A stretch of 7,219 nt of DNA from Candidatus Sumerlaeota bacterium (GCA_017161665.1 JADFCT010000195.1:1-7219), one strand, 5' to 3'; positions 1 to 6,990 are shown, counted from the first letter of the stretch. Program-made: numbers and translations. The notes: generated by a model from the letters alone, not told the origin.

Positions 1-305
1 GGGCCTAAAGCGCCAGTGACGCCATATTCGATCTCGAAAGCGGCGGGATCGGCGGCCACGACGAGCCAGGCCCCCGGCTCCAGCGCTGTTCCTTCCGGAA
101 AAGCGAATTGAATCCCGTCACTGAAAAACCATCCGCTCAAATCGCGGCGGGCATAGGTTTCGTTATGGATTTCCACATATTCGAGGGCTGGGGCCCCCGT
201 TCGTGGATTGTACATGACTTCGCTGATGACGATAGCCTGTGACCCGCTCGCGGACAGCAGCAGAAACGCCAGCGTCCCGATTCCTCCCCAAAAAAATGAC
301 CTCAT
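1..305 (-). CDS. Exported lamin-tail-domain (LTD) protein, N-terminal part, cut by window edge
   Basis: The reverse strand from the ATG at 305 is open to the window edge (101 codons). Residues 1-24 read as a Sec signal peptide: M-R-S start, hydrophobic core GTLAFLLLSASG, and a plausible cleavage site after S-Q-A. The mature part starts IVISEVMYNP, followed by EYVEIHN, DLSGW and then FPEGTALEPGAWLVVA. This order (I-x-E-x-M-Y-N-P, then E-Y-V/I-E-x-x-N, L-x-G-W, and L-x-P-G-x-x-x-V-V) is the typical pattern of bacterial lamin tail domains, immunoglobulin-like folds found at the start of many large secreted or cell-surface proteins, some with CotH-kinase or other domains further on. Those later domains would lie outside this window, so the full function cannot be told. 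The start is supported by AGGAG seven bases upstream. It is transcribed away from yajC, so it is not part of that operon. The domain call is firm; the role is unknown. Confidence 0.8.
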   Translation of the reverse strand, partial: MRSFFWGGIGTLAFLLLSASGSQAIVISEVMYNPRTGAPALEYVEIHNETYARRDLSGWFFSDGIQFAFPEGTALEPGAWLVVAADPAAFEIEYGVTGALG

Positions 306-312
306 GCGGTGA

Positions 313-317
313 CTCCT
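313..317 (-). promoter_or_regulatory. Ribosome binding site of the LTD gene
   Basis: On the reverse strand this reads AGGAG, seven bases before the ATG at 305. It fixes the start of the lamin-tail-domain gene, and the signal peptide begins exactly at that ATG. Confidence 0.7.
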
Positions 318-568
318 GCGGTCGCCGGCCCCTGACAAAATAGCGGCGAAAGATAATGGTACCCTAACAATATTCGAGCAAAAGATCAAACGGTATTTAA
401 TAGCCTTCGGGGCTGTGGGGCGACTCTCTACCTGGCCTTCGACGCCCTTTTCAGGATTCCATGAGGGCAGTGCGCTGGGCACAGAAAACTCAGGAAGAAA
501 ATCGAACGATAGATGAAAGAAGAGCAGTGAAAACTCCGGCGCCACCCCTCGAAAAGCGATCTTCGGGA

Positions 569-598
569 TTGACACCCCCATTGATGGGGGGCTAAACT
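569..598 (+). promoter_or_regulatory. Candidate sigma70-type promoter for yajC operon
   Basis: A perfect -35 box TTGACA (569-574) is followed by an 18-base spacer and TAAACT (593-598), which matches four of six positions of the TATAAT consensus. Transcription would start near 605, leaving a leader of about 60 bases before the yajC ATG. The location, just upstream of the first gene of a rightward operon, supports it. The spacer contains an inverted repeat, listed separately. This is a prediction from consensus only. Confidence 0.5.
575..590. repeat. Perfect 6-bp inverted repeat inside the promoter spacer
   Basis: CCCCCA (575-580) and TGGGGG (585-590) are perfect inverted repeats around the four-base centre TTGA. 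The repeat starts directly after the -35 box and ends two bases before the -10 box. It is not followed by a T-run, so it is not an intrinsic terminator. As DNA it could be an operator for a dimeric regulator; it could also be chance in a GC-rich region. Confidence 0.45.
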
Positions 599-665
599 CC
601 CCGTCTTTGTCTTGTCATGGTAGTGTGGCGGCAAGGCGGGAAACCGATGGGGAGTATTGCTATAA

Positions 666-1022
666 ATGACTGATTTTGTTCGATTTATCTTGCCTTTGGC
701 TCAAGACGCTCCGGCAGCGCCGGGGCCGGATCCCACCAATATGATTTTCATGATGGTGGCCATTGGTCTGGCGTTTTACCTGATTATTCTGCGCCCGCAA
801 AACAAAGAACGCCGACAGCGGGAGCAGCAATTGGCTACCTTGTCCAAAGGGGACAAGGTCATCACGATTGGCGGCTTTCATGGTCGGATCACGGCCATCG
901 CAAAGGCCGGTGATACGGTGGAAATCGAATTGGCCAAGAACAATCGCGTGACGATGAATCGTTCGGCCGTCGCCTCGATCGTCAAGGGTGGCAAGACGGA
1001 AGAAGCGACTGACGCGCCGTAA
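666..1022 (+). CDS. yajC: Sec translocase accessory subunit YajC
   Basis: The 118-residue product has the YajC layout. A short N-terminal segment with a Pro/Ala-rich stretch is followed by one membrane segment at about residues 25-42 (NMIFMMVAIGLAFYLIIL). The family hallmark comes next: RPQNKERRQRE at 43-53, basic and cytoplasmic. A small soluble domain follows with KGDKVITIGGFHGRI at 61-75 and ending near residue 107. YajC is a single-span inner-membrane protein that associates with SecD and SecF in the holotranslocon; it is usually dispensable and its exact contribution is unclear. The length is normal for the family. The start is the ATG preceded by GGGGAG at 649-654, with a rather long spacing of 11 bases. 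It is the first gene of the yajC-HD-secDF cluster and lies about 60 bases downstream of the candidate promoter start point. Confidence 0.95.
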   Translation: MTDFVRFILPLAQDAPAAPGPDPTNMIFMMVAIGLAFYLIILRPQNKERRQREQQLATLSKGDKVITIGGFHGRITAIAKAGDTVEIELAKNNRVTMNRSAVASIVKGGKTEEATDAP

Positions 1023-1039
1023 GGTCATCTATAAAAGGG

Positions 1040-1756
1040 TTGGATGGTTCGTTGAGCGAAGGGCAGAGCGCATTTCGGGATGAAGAAGCGGTCCGGATCG
1101 TGACACCGGAGATGGTTTTGAACGATCCGGAGTCGCGGCAACTGATTGAGATGGCAGACCGATATCTCAATCAGATCGGCTATACGAATCACGGACTGAG
1201 CCACGTGGGCAATGTGGCGCGTAGCGCTCGTCGGATTCTGGATGAATTGGACTATCCGGAACGGGACGGGGAGCTGGCCGCCATTGCCGGTCTGCTTCAC
1301 GACATCGGTAATGTGGTCCATCGAAACGGTCACGCCCACACCAGCGGTGTGATGACGTTTGATATCCTTCGGCGGCTGGGGATGCCGCTGGTGGAAATCG
1401 CCACGGTGGCCGGGGCGGTGGGCAATCACGATGAAACGGATGGCGCGCCGGTCAGCGCGCCGTCGGCGGCGCTGATCATCGCCGACAAGTGTGACGTGAT
1501 CCGGACGCGGGTCCGCAATCGGACCATGATTCATTGGGATATTCATGACCGGGTCAACTACGCGGTCACGGAATCTCAGGTGGTGGTTGAGCGCGAGGCG
1601 CGCCTGATCACGTTGGAGTTGACGGTTGATACTGAGATTTCGACGGTGATGGAGTATTTTGAAATCTTCCTGACCCGGATGAAAATCTGTCGCAAGGCTT
1701 CGCAGTTTCTCAACTGCGATTTCAAACTCGTAATGAACGGCACAGCGTTGTCTTGA
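1040..1756 (+). CDS. HD-domain metal-dependent phosphohydrolase encoded between yajC and secDF
   Basis: The product is up to 238 residues long and is a single HD-superfamily domain. Visible metal-ligand motifs are H55 (HGLSH), H87-D88 (LLHDIGN), H98 and H100 (NGHAHTSG), H130-D131 (GNHDE) and D149-K150 (ADKCD). The C-terminal part, HDRVNYAV and later EISTVMEYFEIFLTRM, is a well-kept module that I associate with a subgroup of HDIG proteins. HD proteins hydrolyse phosphate esters, often of nucleotides, using bound divalent metal; the substrate here cannot be deduced. There is no signal peptide or membrane segment, so it is probably cytosolic. The gene lies 17 bases after the yajC stop, indicating co-transcription. 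No ATG fits the N-terminus: candidates are TTG at 1040 or TTG at 1052, the latter having better-placed G-rich sequence upstream (AGGG at 1036-1039). The conserved fold begins near residue 23, so the choice does not affect function. Confidence 0.88.
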   Translation: MDGSLSEGQSAFRDEEAVRIVTPEMVLNDPESRQLIEMADRYLNQIGYTNHGLSHVGNVARSARRILDELDYPERDGELAAIAGLLHDIGNVVHRNGHAHTSGVMTFDILRRLGMPLVEIATVAGAVGNHDETDGAPVSAPSAALIIADKCDVIRTRVRNRTMIHWDIHDRVNYAVTESQVVVEREARLITLELTVDTEISTVMEYFEIFLTRMKICRKASQFLNCDFKLVMNGTALS

Positions 1757-1846
1757 TCGCCCGGCCGAGGATTACGATAGATGGGGTAAATCGCGGGAGT
1801 CGCGGATCATCGCATTGGGCGAATCGGCTGGCCCCCTTATTTTTGA

Positions 1847-1860
1847 TGAGGTTTCAAGGA
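1847..1860 (+). promoter_or_regulatory. Ribosome binding site deciding the secDF start
   Basis: TGAGG (1847-1851) lies 11 bases and AAGGA (1856-1860) two bases before the ATG at 1863. The reading frame is open further upstream to a TTG at 1815, but the nearest purine-rich stretch before that codon (GGGAG at 1795-1799) is 15 bases away. The extra 16 residues do not look like part of SecD, so the ATG at 1863 is preferred. Confidence 0.5.
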
Positions 1861-1862
1861 TT

Positions 1863-4691
1863 ATGGAGCAAGGAACGAAGGGACGACTAATTACGGTTTT
1901 CGTACTGTTCGCGCTGGCGGTTATGTTTATGTTTCCATCGCTGCGGTACTTCATTCAGTTGAGCAACACACCGTTGCCACAGCGTGAAGAGTACAAGGCC
2001 GTCGAAGATTTCGACGACGCCATGGCCGCGTATAACGCCAAGATGACCAACCTGCGCAAGGGCATGTGGCTTCTGGGATCGCCCATGCCGCTGGGCCTTG
2101 ACCTTCAGGGCGGCACGGATGTGTTGCTGTCCATTTCCGAAGACAAGGTGCGCGAGGATCAACTGGTCCAGCTGGCTCAGGGGATGCGCCGGGAGTTCAT
2201 CGCTGACAATATCGACGCCCGCGTTGCCCTGAACGAAGCGAAGGATGGCATCCAAGTCACGCTCAACGACACGAACAACGCCCTTCAGGCTCAATTGATC
2301 CTGGAAAACTACGAAACCCTTCAGGATTGGGATCCGGCGGGGCTGAAGACAGAGAATGGTGTGCTCCTGAATCTGGAACCCATTCAGGTGGAGAACTACA
2401 AAACCGGAGCCATTGAAGGCGCCATGGAGACGATTCGCAGTCGCGTAGACGCCTTGGGCGTCACACAGCCGACAGTCGTCAAAGTGGGCACGGAATATAT
2501 CCGGGTCCAGGTGCCGGGCGAAAAGGATCCCCAGCGTGTGGTGGACCTGGTGATTCAGCCCGCGAACCTGGAGTTCCGCATTGTTAACACCCGCCAAGTG
2601 GAAATTTTTCAGAGCCTGACCTTTGACGAGAATGGTGAAGTGACGGCCGGGACCATCCCGGCCAACTACCGGGTCATGTTCGGCCGTCCCCTTGAAGAGG
2701 ACAATACAGCGGAGCCGGGCGCAGCGGGCGTGATCACCAAACGGGCCGGCGCGCAGCGGGATGACATGATTCAGGCGCCGGTTTATATTGTGGAAAATGA
2801 GCCGGCGCTGACGGGCGCCGACCTGTCCGACGCGCGATACTACTATGATCCCGGCGACACGGAAGGCAAGTTCCATAAAGTGTCGGTGACATACAACAAA
2901 GACGGCGCGCGGACCCTGTCCGACGTGACGCAAGAGCACCTGGGCGAGCAGATGGCGATCATTCTGGAAGATAACGTCGTCTCGGCCCCCACGCTCCAGG
3001 CGCACATTACCAATGGTCGGGCGGTGATCGAAGGCGGCTTCAAGGCATGGGAAGCGCAGGATCTGGGCCTCATCCTGCGCGGTGGCGCGTTGCCGGCGCG
3101 ACTGAACGTGGAACAACAGCAAACGGTCGGCGCAACGCTGGGCACGGACGCCGTCCGATTCGGCATGGGCGCCCTGCTGGTCGGTTCCCTGCTGGTGACC
3201 ATATTCATGATCATTTACTACGGCAGCGCCGGAGTCATGGCCATTATGGCGCTGATCGTCAATGTGGTTTCGATTTTTGCGGTGCTGGCTTTGAGCAAGG
3301 CGACGCTGACCCTGTCGGGCATCGGCGGTATCCTGCTGACGGTGGGTATGGCCGTGGACGCCAACGTCCTGATCTTTGAGCGTTTGCGGGAAGAATCGGC
3401 TGAAGGCGGCGGCATCAAGGCCATTTTGAGCAAGGGCTTTGGCAAGGCCTTCTCGACCATTTGGGATGCGAACCTGACGACGCTTATCACCGCGCTGGTT
3501 TTGCTTCAGTTTGGTACATCATCCATGCAGGGCTTCGCGCTCACAATGACCTTCGGTATCTTCGCCACCCTGTACACGGGTCTCTTCGTCACCCGCGTCC
3601 TCGCCGATGTCTGGTCCATTCCGCGCGGGAAGATCTCGCTGGGCGCGTTTCACATCTTCGACAAAACAAAGATCGACTTCCTGGCCCTGCGCAAATATTC
3701 GTATGTGCTGTCGGCCGTCCTCCTGGTGATGGGGCTGGCCGGCATTATACATAACAAAGGCTTGAACCTGGGCGCGGACTTCCAGGGCGGCGTGTCGATG
3801 AACCTGACGTTCGCCGGCGAAGAAGACGTTCAGGAAGATGCGATTCGCGGATTGATCCCCGACGGCCGGGTTCAGAAAATTCAGGATCGCAAGAACGCCT
3901 TCATCATCACACATAAGTTGGTCGATGACAATATCATAGCGACGAACCAGTATATTTCCACGCAGTTGGACAACAGTTTTTCGGAACAATACACGATCGA
4001 AGGCGCGTCGGCGGTGGGCGCCGCGGTGAGCCAGGGCTTCGGCATGAAGGCGCTGATCTGCATTATCGTCGCGGCACTGTCGATCTTCATCTACGTCTGG
4101 TTCCGCTTTGAGCGGGCCTTCGGCGGGGCGGCCGTTTTGGCCCTGTTCCACGACATTATCCTGACCTTCGGGTTGCTGGAACTGCTGGAAGTGGAAATCA
4201 CGCTGGAGGTGGTGGCGGCGTTGTTGATGGTCTTCGGTTATTCGATCAATGACACGATCGTCGTTTTCGACCGCATTCGTGAAAACCTGCATACCGTGTT
4301 CGGCCGTCGTTTCGAGGACTTGATCAACATCAGCGTCAATCAGTGCCTCAGCCGGACGGTCATCACGTCCGTGACGACCCTGCTGGCCGTATCCAGCATG
4401 TTCTTGATGGGCGGCGAGGGGTTGCATGACTTTTCGCTGACGCTGCTCATCGGTATGGTGATCGGCACGTATTCATCGAGTTTTGTGGCGACGCCGGTGC
4501 TGTATGACTGGCGGCGGACCCATCTGGTTGACGCCCATGCGGAAGCGGGGGCGGCAGCCAGAAGCGTCCAGGCGGCGACCGATGACAGCGCATCGGCGAC
4601 CAGCGCCGGCCAGACCGCTCCGGCGCGGGCCAAACGGCGCAGCGGTCCTAAAACACACGCTGTACGAGTGGATCCGTTGGAAAAGCAATAA
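1863..4691 (+). CDS. secDF: Protein-export membrane protein SecDF (SecD-SecF fusion)
   Basis: This 942-residue protein fuses SecD and SecF without a break. SecD part: first membrane segment at about 9-27, then the D80-L-Q-G-G motif, a large periplasmic P1 region with GAIEGAMETIRSRVDALGV, then ILRGGALPARL and a block of membrane segments from about residue 432. The conserved acidic residue D499 sits in GMAVDANVLIFERLREE. SecF part begins near residue 596 (FDKTKIDFLALRKYSY): first span about 612-629, D639-F-Q-G-G, a small periplasmic region, and GYSINDTIVVFDRIREN with D797. A total of twelve spans is expected for the family. SecDF is an RND-type subunit that uses the proton-motive force to pull secreted proteins out on the periplasmic side of SecYEG; the two acidic residues match family positions implicated in proton flow. 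A tail of about 58 residues after residue 884 is Ala-rich and ends in basic ARAKRRSGPK. Fused SecDF is usual in Bacteroidota and PVC bacteria and also found in Bacillota. Confidence 0.96.
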   Translation: MEQGTKGRLITVFVLFALAVMFMFPSLRYFIQLSNTPLPQREEYKAVEDFDDAMAAYNAKMTNLRKGMWLLGSPMPLGLDLQGGTDVLLSISEDKVREDQLVQLAQGMRREFIADNIDARVALNEAKDGIQVTLNDTNNALQAQLILENYETLQDWDPAGLKTENGVLLNLEPIQVENYKTGAIEGAMETIRSRVDALGVTQPTVVKVGTEYIRVQVPGEKDPQRVVDLVIQPANLEFRIVNTRQVEIFQSLTFDENGEVTAGTIPANYRVMFGRPLEEDNTAEPGAAGVITKRAGAQRDDMIQAPVYIVENEPALTGADLSDARYYYDPGDTEGKFHKVSVTYNKDGARTLSDVTQEHLGEQMAIILEDNVVSAPTLQAHITNGRAVIEGGFKAWEAQDLGLILRGGALPARLNVEQQQTVGATLGTDAVRFGMGALLVGSLLVTIFMIIYYGSAGVMAIMALIVNVVSIFAVLALSKATLTLSGIGGILLTVGMAVDANVLIFERLREESAEGGGIKAILSKGFGKAFSTIWDANLTTLITALVLLQFGTSSMQGFALTMTFGIFATLYTGLFVTRVLADVWSIPRGKISLGAFHIFDKTKIDFLALRKYSYVLSAVLLVMGLAGIIHNKGLNLGADFQGGVSMNLTFAGEEDVQEDAIRGLIPDGRVQKIQDRKNAFIITHKLVDDNIIATNQYISTQLDNSFSEQYTIEGASAVGAAVSQGFGMKALICIIVAALSIFIYVWFRFERAFGGAAVLALFHDIILTFGLLELLEVEITLEVVAALLMVFGYSINDTIVVFDRIRENLHTVFGRRFEDLINISVNQCLSRTVITSVTTLLAVSSMFLMGGEGLHDFSLTLLIGMVIGTYSSSFVATPVLYDWRRTHLVDAHAEAGAAARSVQAATDDSASATSAGQTAPARAKRRSGPKTHAVRVDPLEKQ

Positions 4692-4705
4692 ATGAAAAGG
4701 ACGTG

Positions 4706-4736
4706 CGCGCCACACGGGAAACCGTGTGGCGCGTTT
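4706..4736 (+). terminator. Perfect GAAA-capped hairpin after secDF, possible weak terminator or processing hairpin
   Basis: Twelve bases at 4706-4717 pair without mismatch with 4722-4733 around a GAAA tetraloop, a GNRA-type cap that makes an especially stable RNA hairpin. It starts 15 bases after the secDF stop. Only three T residues follow (4734-4736), so termination would be inefficient. It may instead reduce read-through into the EF-G-like gene or protect the 3' end of the secDF message. The hairpin is certain as a sequence; its role is inferred. Confidence 0.6.
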
Positions 4737-4796
4737 GACAAGGCGCAACCGGACAATGGAGGCCGGGCAGCCCCCACACCAGACAGGAACTATTCC

Positions 4797-4802
4797 AAGG
4801 AG
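4797..4802 (+). promoter_or_regulatory. Ribosome binding site for the GTG start of the EF-G-like gene
   Basis: AAGGAG lies eight bases before the GTG at 4811, an ideal Shine-Dalgarno spacing. It supports GTG as the start codon, which also gives the expected N-terminus (TTENIRTVALSGHMGSGKT) of the GTPase. Confidence 0.75.
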
Positions 4803-4810
4803 TCGCAAAC

Positions 4811-6889
4811 GTGAAAGAATACACGACGGAGAACATCCGCACCGTGGCCTTGAGCGGCCACATGGGTTCAGGCAAGACCTCGCTGGCCGAGGCGCTGTTG
4901 TTTCGGAACAAGCATACGGACCGCCTGTTCAAGGTGGACGACGGGAACTCAACGTCCGACTTTGAGCAGGAAGAACAGAAACGCAAGGTTTCCATCAGCG
5001 CGACCGTTCTGCCGCTGGAGACCAAGACGACGAAGATCAACCTGCTGGATCTGCCGGGCAACCGGGATTTCGTGGGCGAAATCCGCAACTGCATCCGCAT
5101 GGTGGAGTCGGTCTGTCTGGTTCTGGACGCCACAGCGGGCGTGGAAGTGGGCGCGGAGATGGCTTTTGAATATGCCGAAGAGTTTGGCAAGCCGGTCTTC
5201 GCCTATGTCTCCAAGGTGGACAAGGAACGCGCGAATTTTGCGGAGACCGTCCAGCAGATGAGCGACATCCTTGAGCGAACAGCCATTCCCGTGTGTCTGC
5301 CCATGGGGGAGGCCGAGAACTACAAGGGCGTCATTGATCTGTTGAAAATGAAAGCCTACCTTGAGGATGAATCCGGCAATCTGACGCCTCAGGATATTCC
5401 GGCCGATATGAAGGACGCGGCCGATGAAGCCCGCGCCGCGCTGGTCGAAGCCGCGGCCGAGGGGGATGACGAGCTGACGATGAAGTTCCTGGAAGATGAG
5501 CCGCTGACCGAAGAGGAAGTCCTGACAGGGCTTAAGGGCGCGCTCAAGGACTGTCGCTTCATCCCGGTCCTGTGCGGCGCGAGCCTCTCGACGTCCGGCG
5601 TGGCCTCTTTCATGAACTTTGTGACCGAATGCGTTCCGTCGCCAGCGGATGTGGATGGCTTCACGTATGTGGAAGGCGATGAAGAGAAAACCATCGCCTA
5701 CGATTCCGACGGGGAAGCCCTGGCCTTTGTGTTCAAGACGGTGGTTGATGACTTTGCCGGGCGCCTGAACTTCTTCAAGATTATTCGCGGATCCTTCAAG
5801 AGCGACAGCGATATTGATAATGTGACGAAGGGTAAGCACGAACGGATCGCCCATTTGCTGTCCGTGCGCGGCAAGAAAAACGAAAACGTTCATCAGCTTT
5901 TCGCCGGCGACATTGGCTGTGTGGCCAAGTCCGCTTCGATCGTCACCTGGGATACCCTGGGCGCTGTCGGCTCCACGCAAATTATCCCCGCGACCATCAT
6001 GCCGGCGCCCACCTGTCACCGGGCCGTTTTCGCCGCGTCGAAGACGGATGAAGACAAGCTGGGCATGTCTCTCCACCGCATCACGGAGCAGGACTGCACG
6101 ATTACGGTTCGCCGCGATCCCGAAACCCATCAGACCGTGTTGCAAGGCATGGGCGAGACCCATATTGACGTGGCCGTCAGCCGCCTGAAAAATACCGCCA
6201 AGATTGACGTGCTCACCGAGATTCCCAAGGTGGCCTATCGCGAAACCATTCGCAAGAGCGCGTCGGGGTCGTATCGTCACAAAAAGCAGTCCGGCGGTCG
6301 CGGTCAGTTTGGCGAAGTGCACATGACCTTCGAGCCCAACGACGAGGGCGCGGGATTCGAATTTGATTGGAAGGTGGTCGGCGGGAACGTCCCCACCAAC
6401 TACCAGTCGGCGGTCCAGAAAGGCGTGGTTCAGGCCATGGAACGCGGCATTGTGGCGGGCAATCCGGCCGTGGACATCAAGGCCATCTGCTTCGACGGCA
6501 AGTACCACGACGTGGACTCGTCGGATATGGCGTTTATGATCGCCTCGTCCATGGCGTTCCGACAGATTACCCGCCAGGCCAATCCCGTGATCATGGAACC
6601 CATTGTGAAGGTCAAAGTGACGGTGCCGGAGGGAAACATGGGGGATGTCATGGGCGACTTCAGTTCCAAACGGGGTCGCGTGCTGGGATCGTCGTCCATC
6701 AAGAACAAGGCCATCGTCGAAGCCCATGTGCCCATGTCCGAAATGTTCACCTATTCGCGGGAGTTGCGTTCCATGACCGGCGGGCGCGGGGTTTATTCAA
6801 TGGAATTGGCCCATTACGAGCAGGTCCCCCGCGAAGTGCAGGACAAACTCATTGATGAGTATGAAAAATCCAAAACCGAGGACGAATAG
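4811..6889 (+). CDS. Elongation factor G-like translational GTPase (EF-G-2 type)
   Basis: The 692-residue protein has the full five-domain EF-G architecture. The GTPase domain shows a P-loop at 16-23 (GHMGSGKT), switch I with S61 (RKVSI), G3 as D80-L-P-G-N-R-D-F, G4 as S134-K-V-D, and CGASLSTSGV as the likely G5 region. Domain II covers roughly residues 290-390; domain III holds GMGETHIDVAVSRL; domain IV begins with YRETI and YRHKKQSGGRGQFGEV (488-502) followed by GGNVPTNY (524-531) and YHDVDSSDMAF. Domain V starts near P597 and contains SSKRGRVLG and TGGRGVYSMEL. Canonical EF-G has His in G3 (DTPGHVDF), Thr in RGITI and NKxD in G4; all three differ here. From memory, Thermus EF-G-2 reads DAPGYGDFVGEI and VTKLDK, so this protein fits that divergent paralogue class rather than the housekeeping FusA. 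It probably binds GTP and the ribosome, but whether it translocates tRNA or does something specialised is unknown. The GTG start has a strong ribosome binding site. Confidence 0.9.
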   Translation: MKEYTTENIRTVALSGHMGSGKTSLAEALLFRNKHTDRLFKVDDGNSTSDFEQEEQKRKVSISATVLPLETKTTKINLLDLPGNRDFVGEIRNCIRMVESVCLVLDATAGVEVGAEMAFEYAEEFGKPVFAYVSKVDKERANFAETVQQMSDILERTAIPVCLPMGEAENYKGVIDLLKMKAYLEDESGNLTPQDIPADMKDAADEARAALVEAAAEGDDELTMKFLEDEPLTEEEVLTGLKGALKDCRFIPVLCGASLSTSGVASFMNFVTECVPSPADVDGFTYVEGDEEKTIAYDSDGEALAFVFKTVVDDFAGRLNFFKIIRGSFKSDSDIDNVTKGKHERIAHLLSVRGKKNENVHQLFAGDIGCVAKSASIVTWDTLGAVGSTQIIPATIMPAPTCHRAVFAASKTDEDKLGMSLHRITEQDCTITVRRDPETHQTVLQGMGETHIDVAVSRLKNTAKIDVLTEIPKVAYRETIRKSASGSYRHKKQSGGRGQFGEVHMTFEPNDEGAGFEFDWKVVGGNVPTNYQSAVQKGVVQAMERGIVAGNPAVDIKAICFDGKYHDVDSSDMAFMIASSMAFRQITRQANPVIMEPIVKVKVTVPEGNMGDVMGDFSSKRGRVLGSSSIKNKAIVEAHVPMSEMFTYSRELRSMTGGRGVYSMELAHYEQVPREVQDKLIDEYEKSKTEDE

Positions 6890-6920
6890 TCCCTCGTTTT
6901 TCCACAACACAGAAACACGC

Positions 6921-6957
6921 AAGGCCGGGTCCCCGCAAAGGGGATTCGGCCTTTTTT
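6921..6957 (+). terminator. Intrinsic terminator of the EF-G-like gene
   Basis: A 12-bp stem (6923-6934 with 6940-6951, two G-T wobbles) closes a GCAAA loop and is followed directly by six T residues (6952-6957); two A residues before the stem can extend the pairing. It starts 31 bases after the EF-G-like stop codon and marks the right end of the transcription unit. Confidence 0.92.
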
Positions 6958-6990
6958 CAAATCCGCCCCCCTCGGGAAGCGCGTTCCGGC

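Larger units (their letters stand above)
306..665. other. Divergent intergenic region between the LTD gene and yajC
   Basis: This 360-base gap separates two genes that point away from each other. I find no convincing gene or structured RNA in it. It holds the LTD ribosome binding site at the left end, a rightward sigma70-like promoter at 569-598, and a GGGGAG ribosome binding site for yajC at 649-654. Short weak stems occur around 402-414 (AGCC/GGCT) and 450-476 (GCCC/GGGC), too short to call as functional. A purine-rich stretch lies around 481-535. No clear promoter for the leftward gene could be picked out; matches to both boxes on that strand are poor. Confidence 0.6.

Noticed and set aside
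428..634. 68-codon frame on the minus strand in the intergenic region
   Set aside because: It needs a TTG start, has no ribosome binding site, resembles no family I know and covers the yajC promoter region.
306..665. Structured small RNA (SRP RNA, 6S, tRNA or riboswitch) in the intergenic region
   Set aside because: None of the conserved motifs of these RNAs is present, and the only stems are short and isolated.
1815..1862. Upstream extension of secDF from TTG at 1815
   Set aside because: No properly spaced ribosome binding site and the added 16 residues do not resemble a SecD N-terminus; the ATG at 1863 directly precedes the first membrane segment.
1757..1862. Possible promoter or terminator between the HD gene and secDF
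   Set aside because: TTGATC at 1753 lacks a well-spaced -10 box, and the GGGC/GCCC pairing before the T-rich stretch near 1840 has only a four-base stem with a ten-base loop.
4735..4740. Perfect TTGACA before the EF-G-like gene
   Set aside because: No acceptable -10 box at 15-19 bases distance; GACAAT at 4752-4757 is only 11 bases away. The box overlaps the foot of the hairpin and is probably chance.
4949..6727. 592-codon open frame on the minus strand across the EF-G-like gene, with similar long antisense frames at 1887-3122 and 3519-4427
   Set aside because: The predicted products are rich in His, Arg and Gln with no recognisable motif, as expected from reading GC-rich codons in reverse. 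The plus-strand genes explain the conservation.
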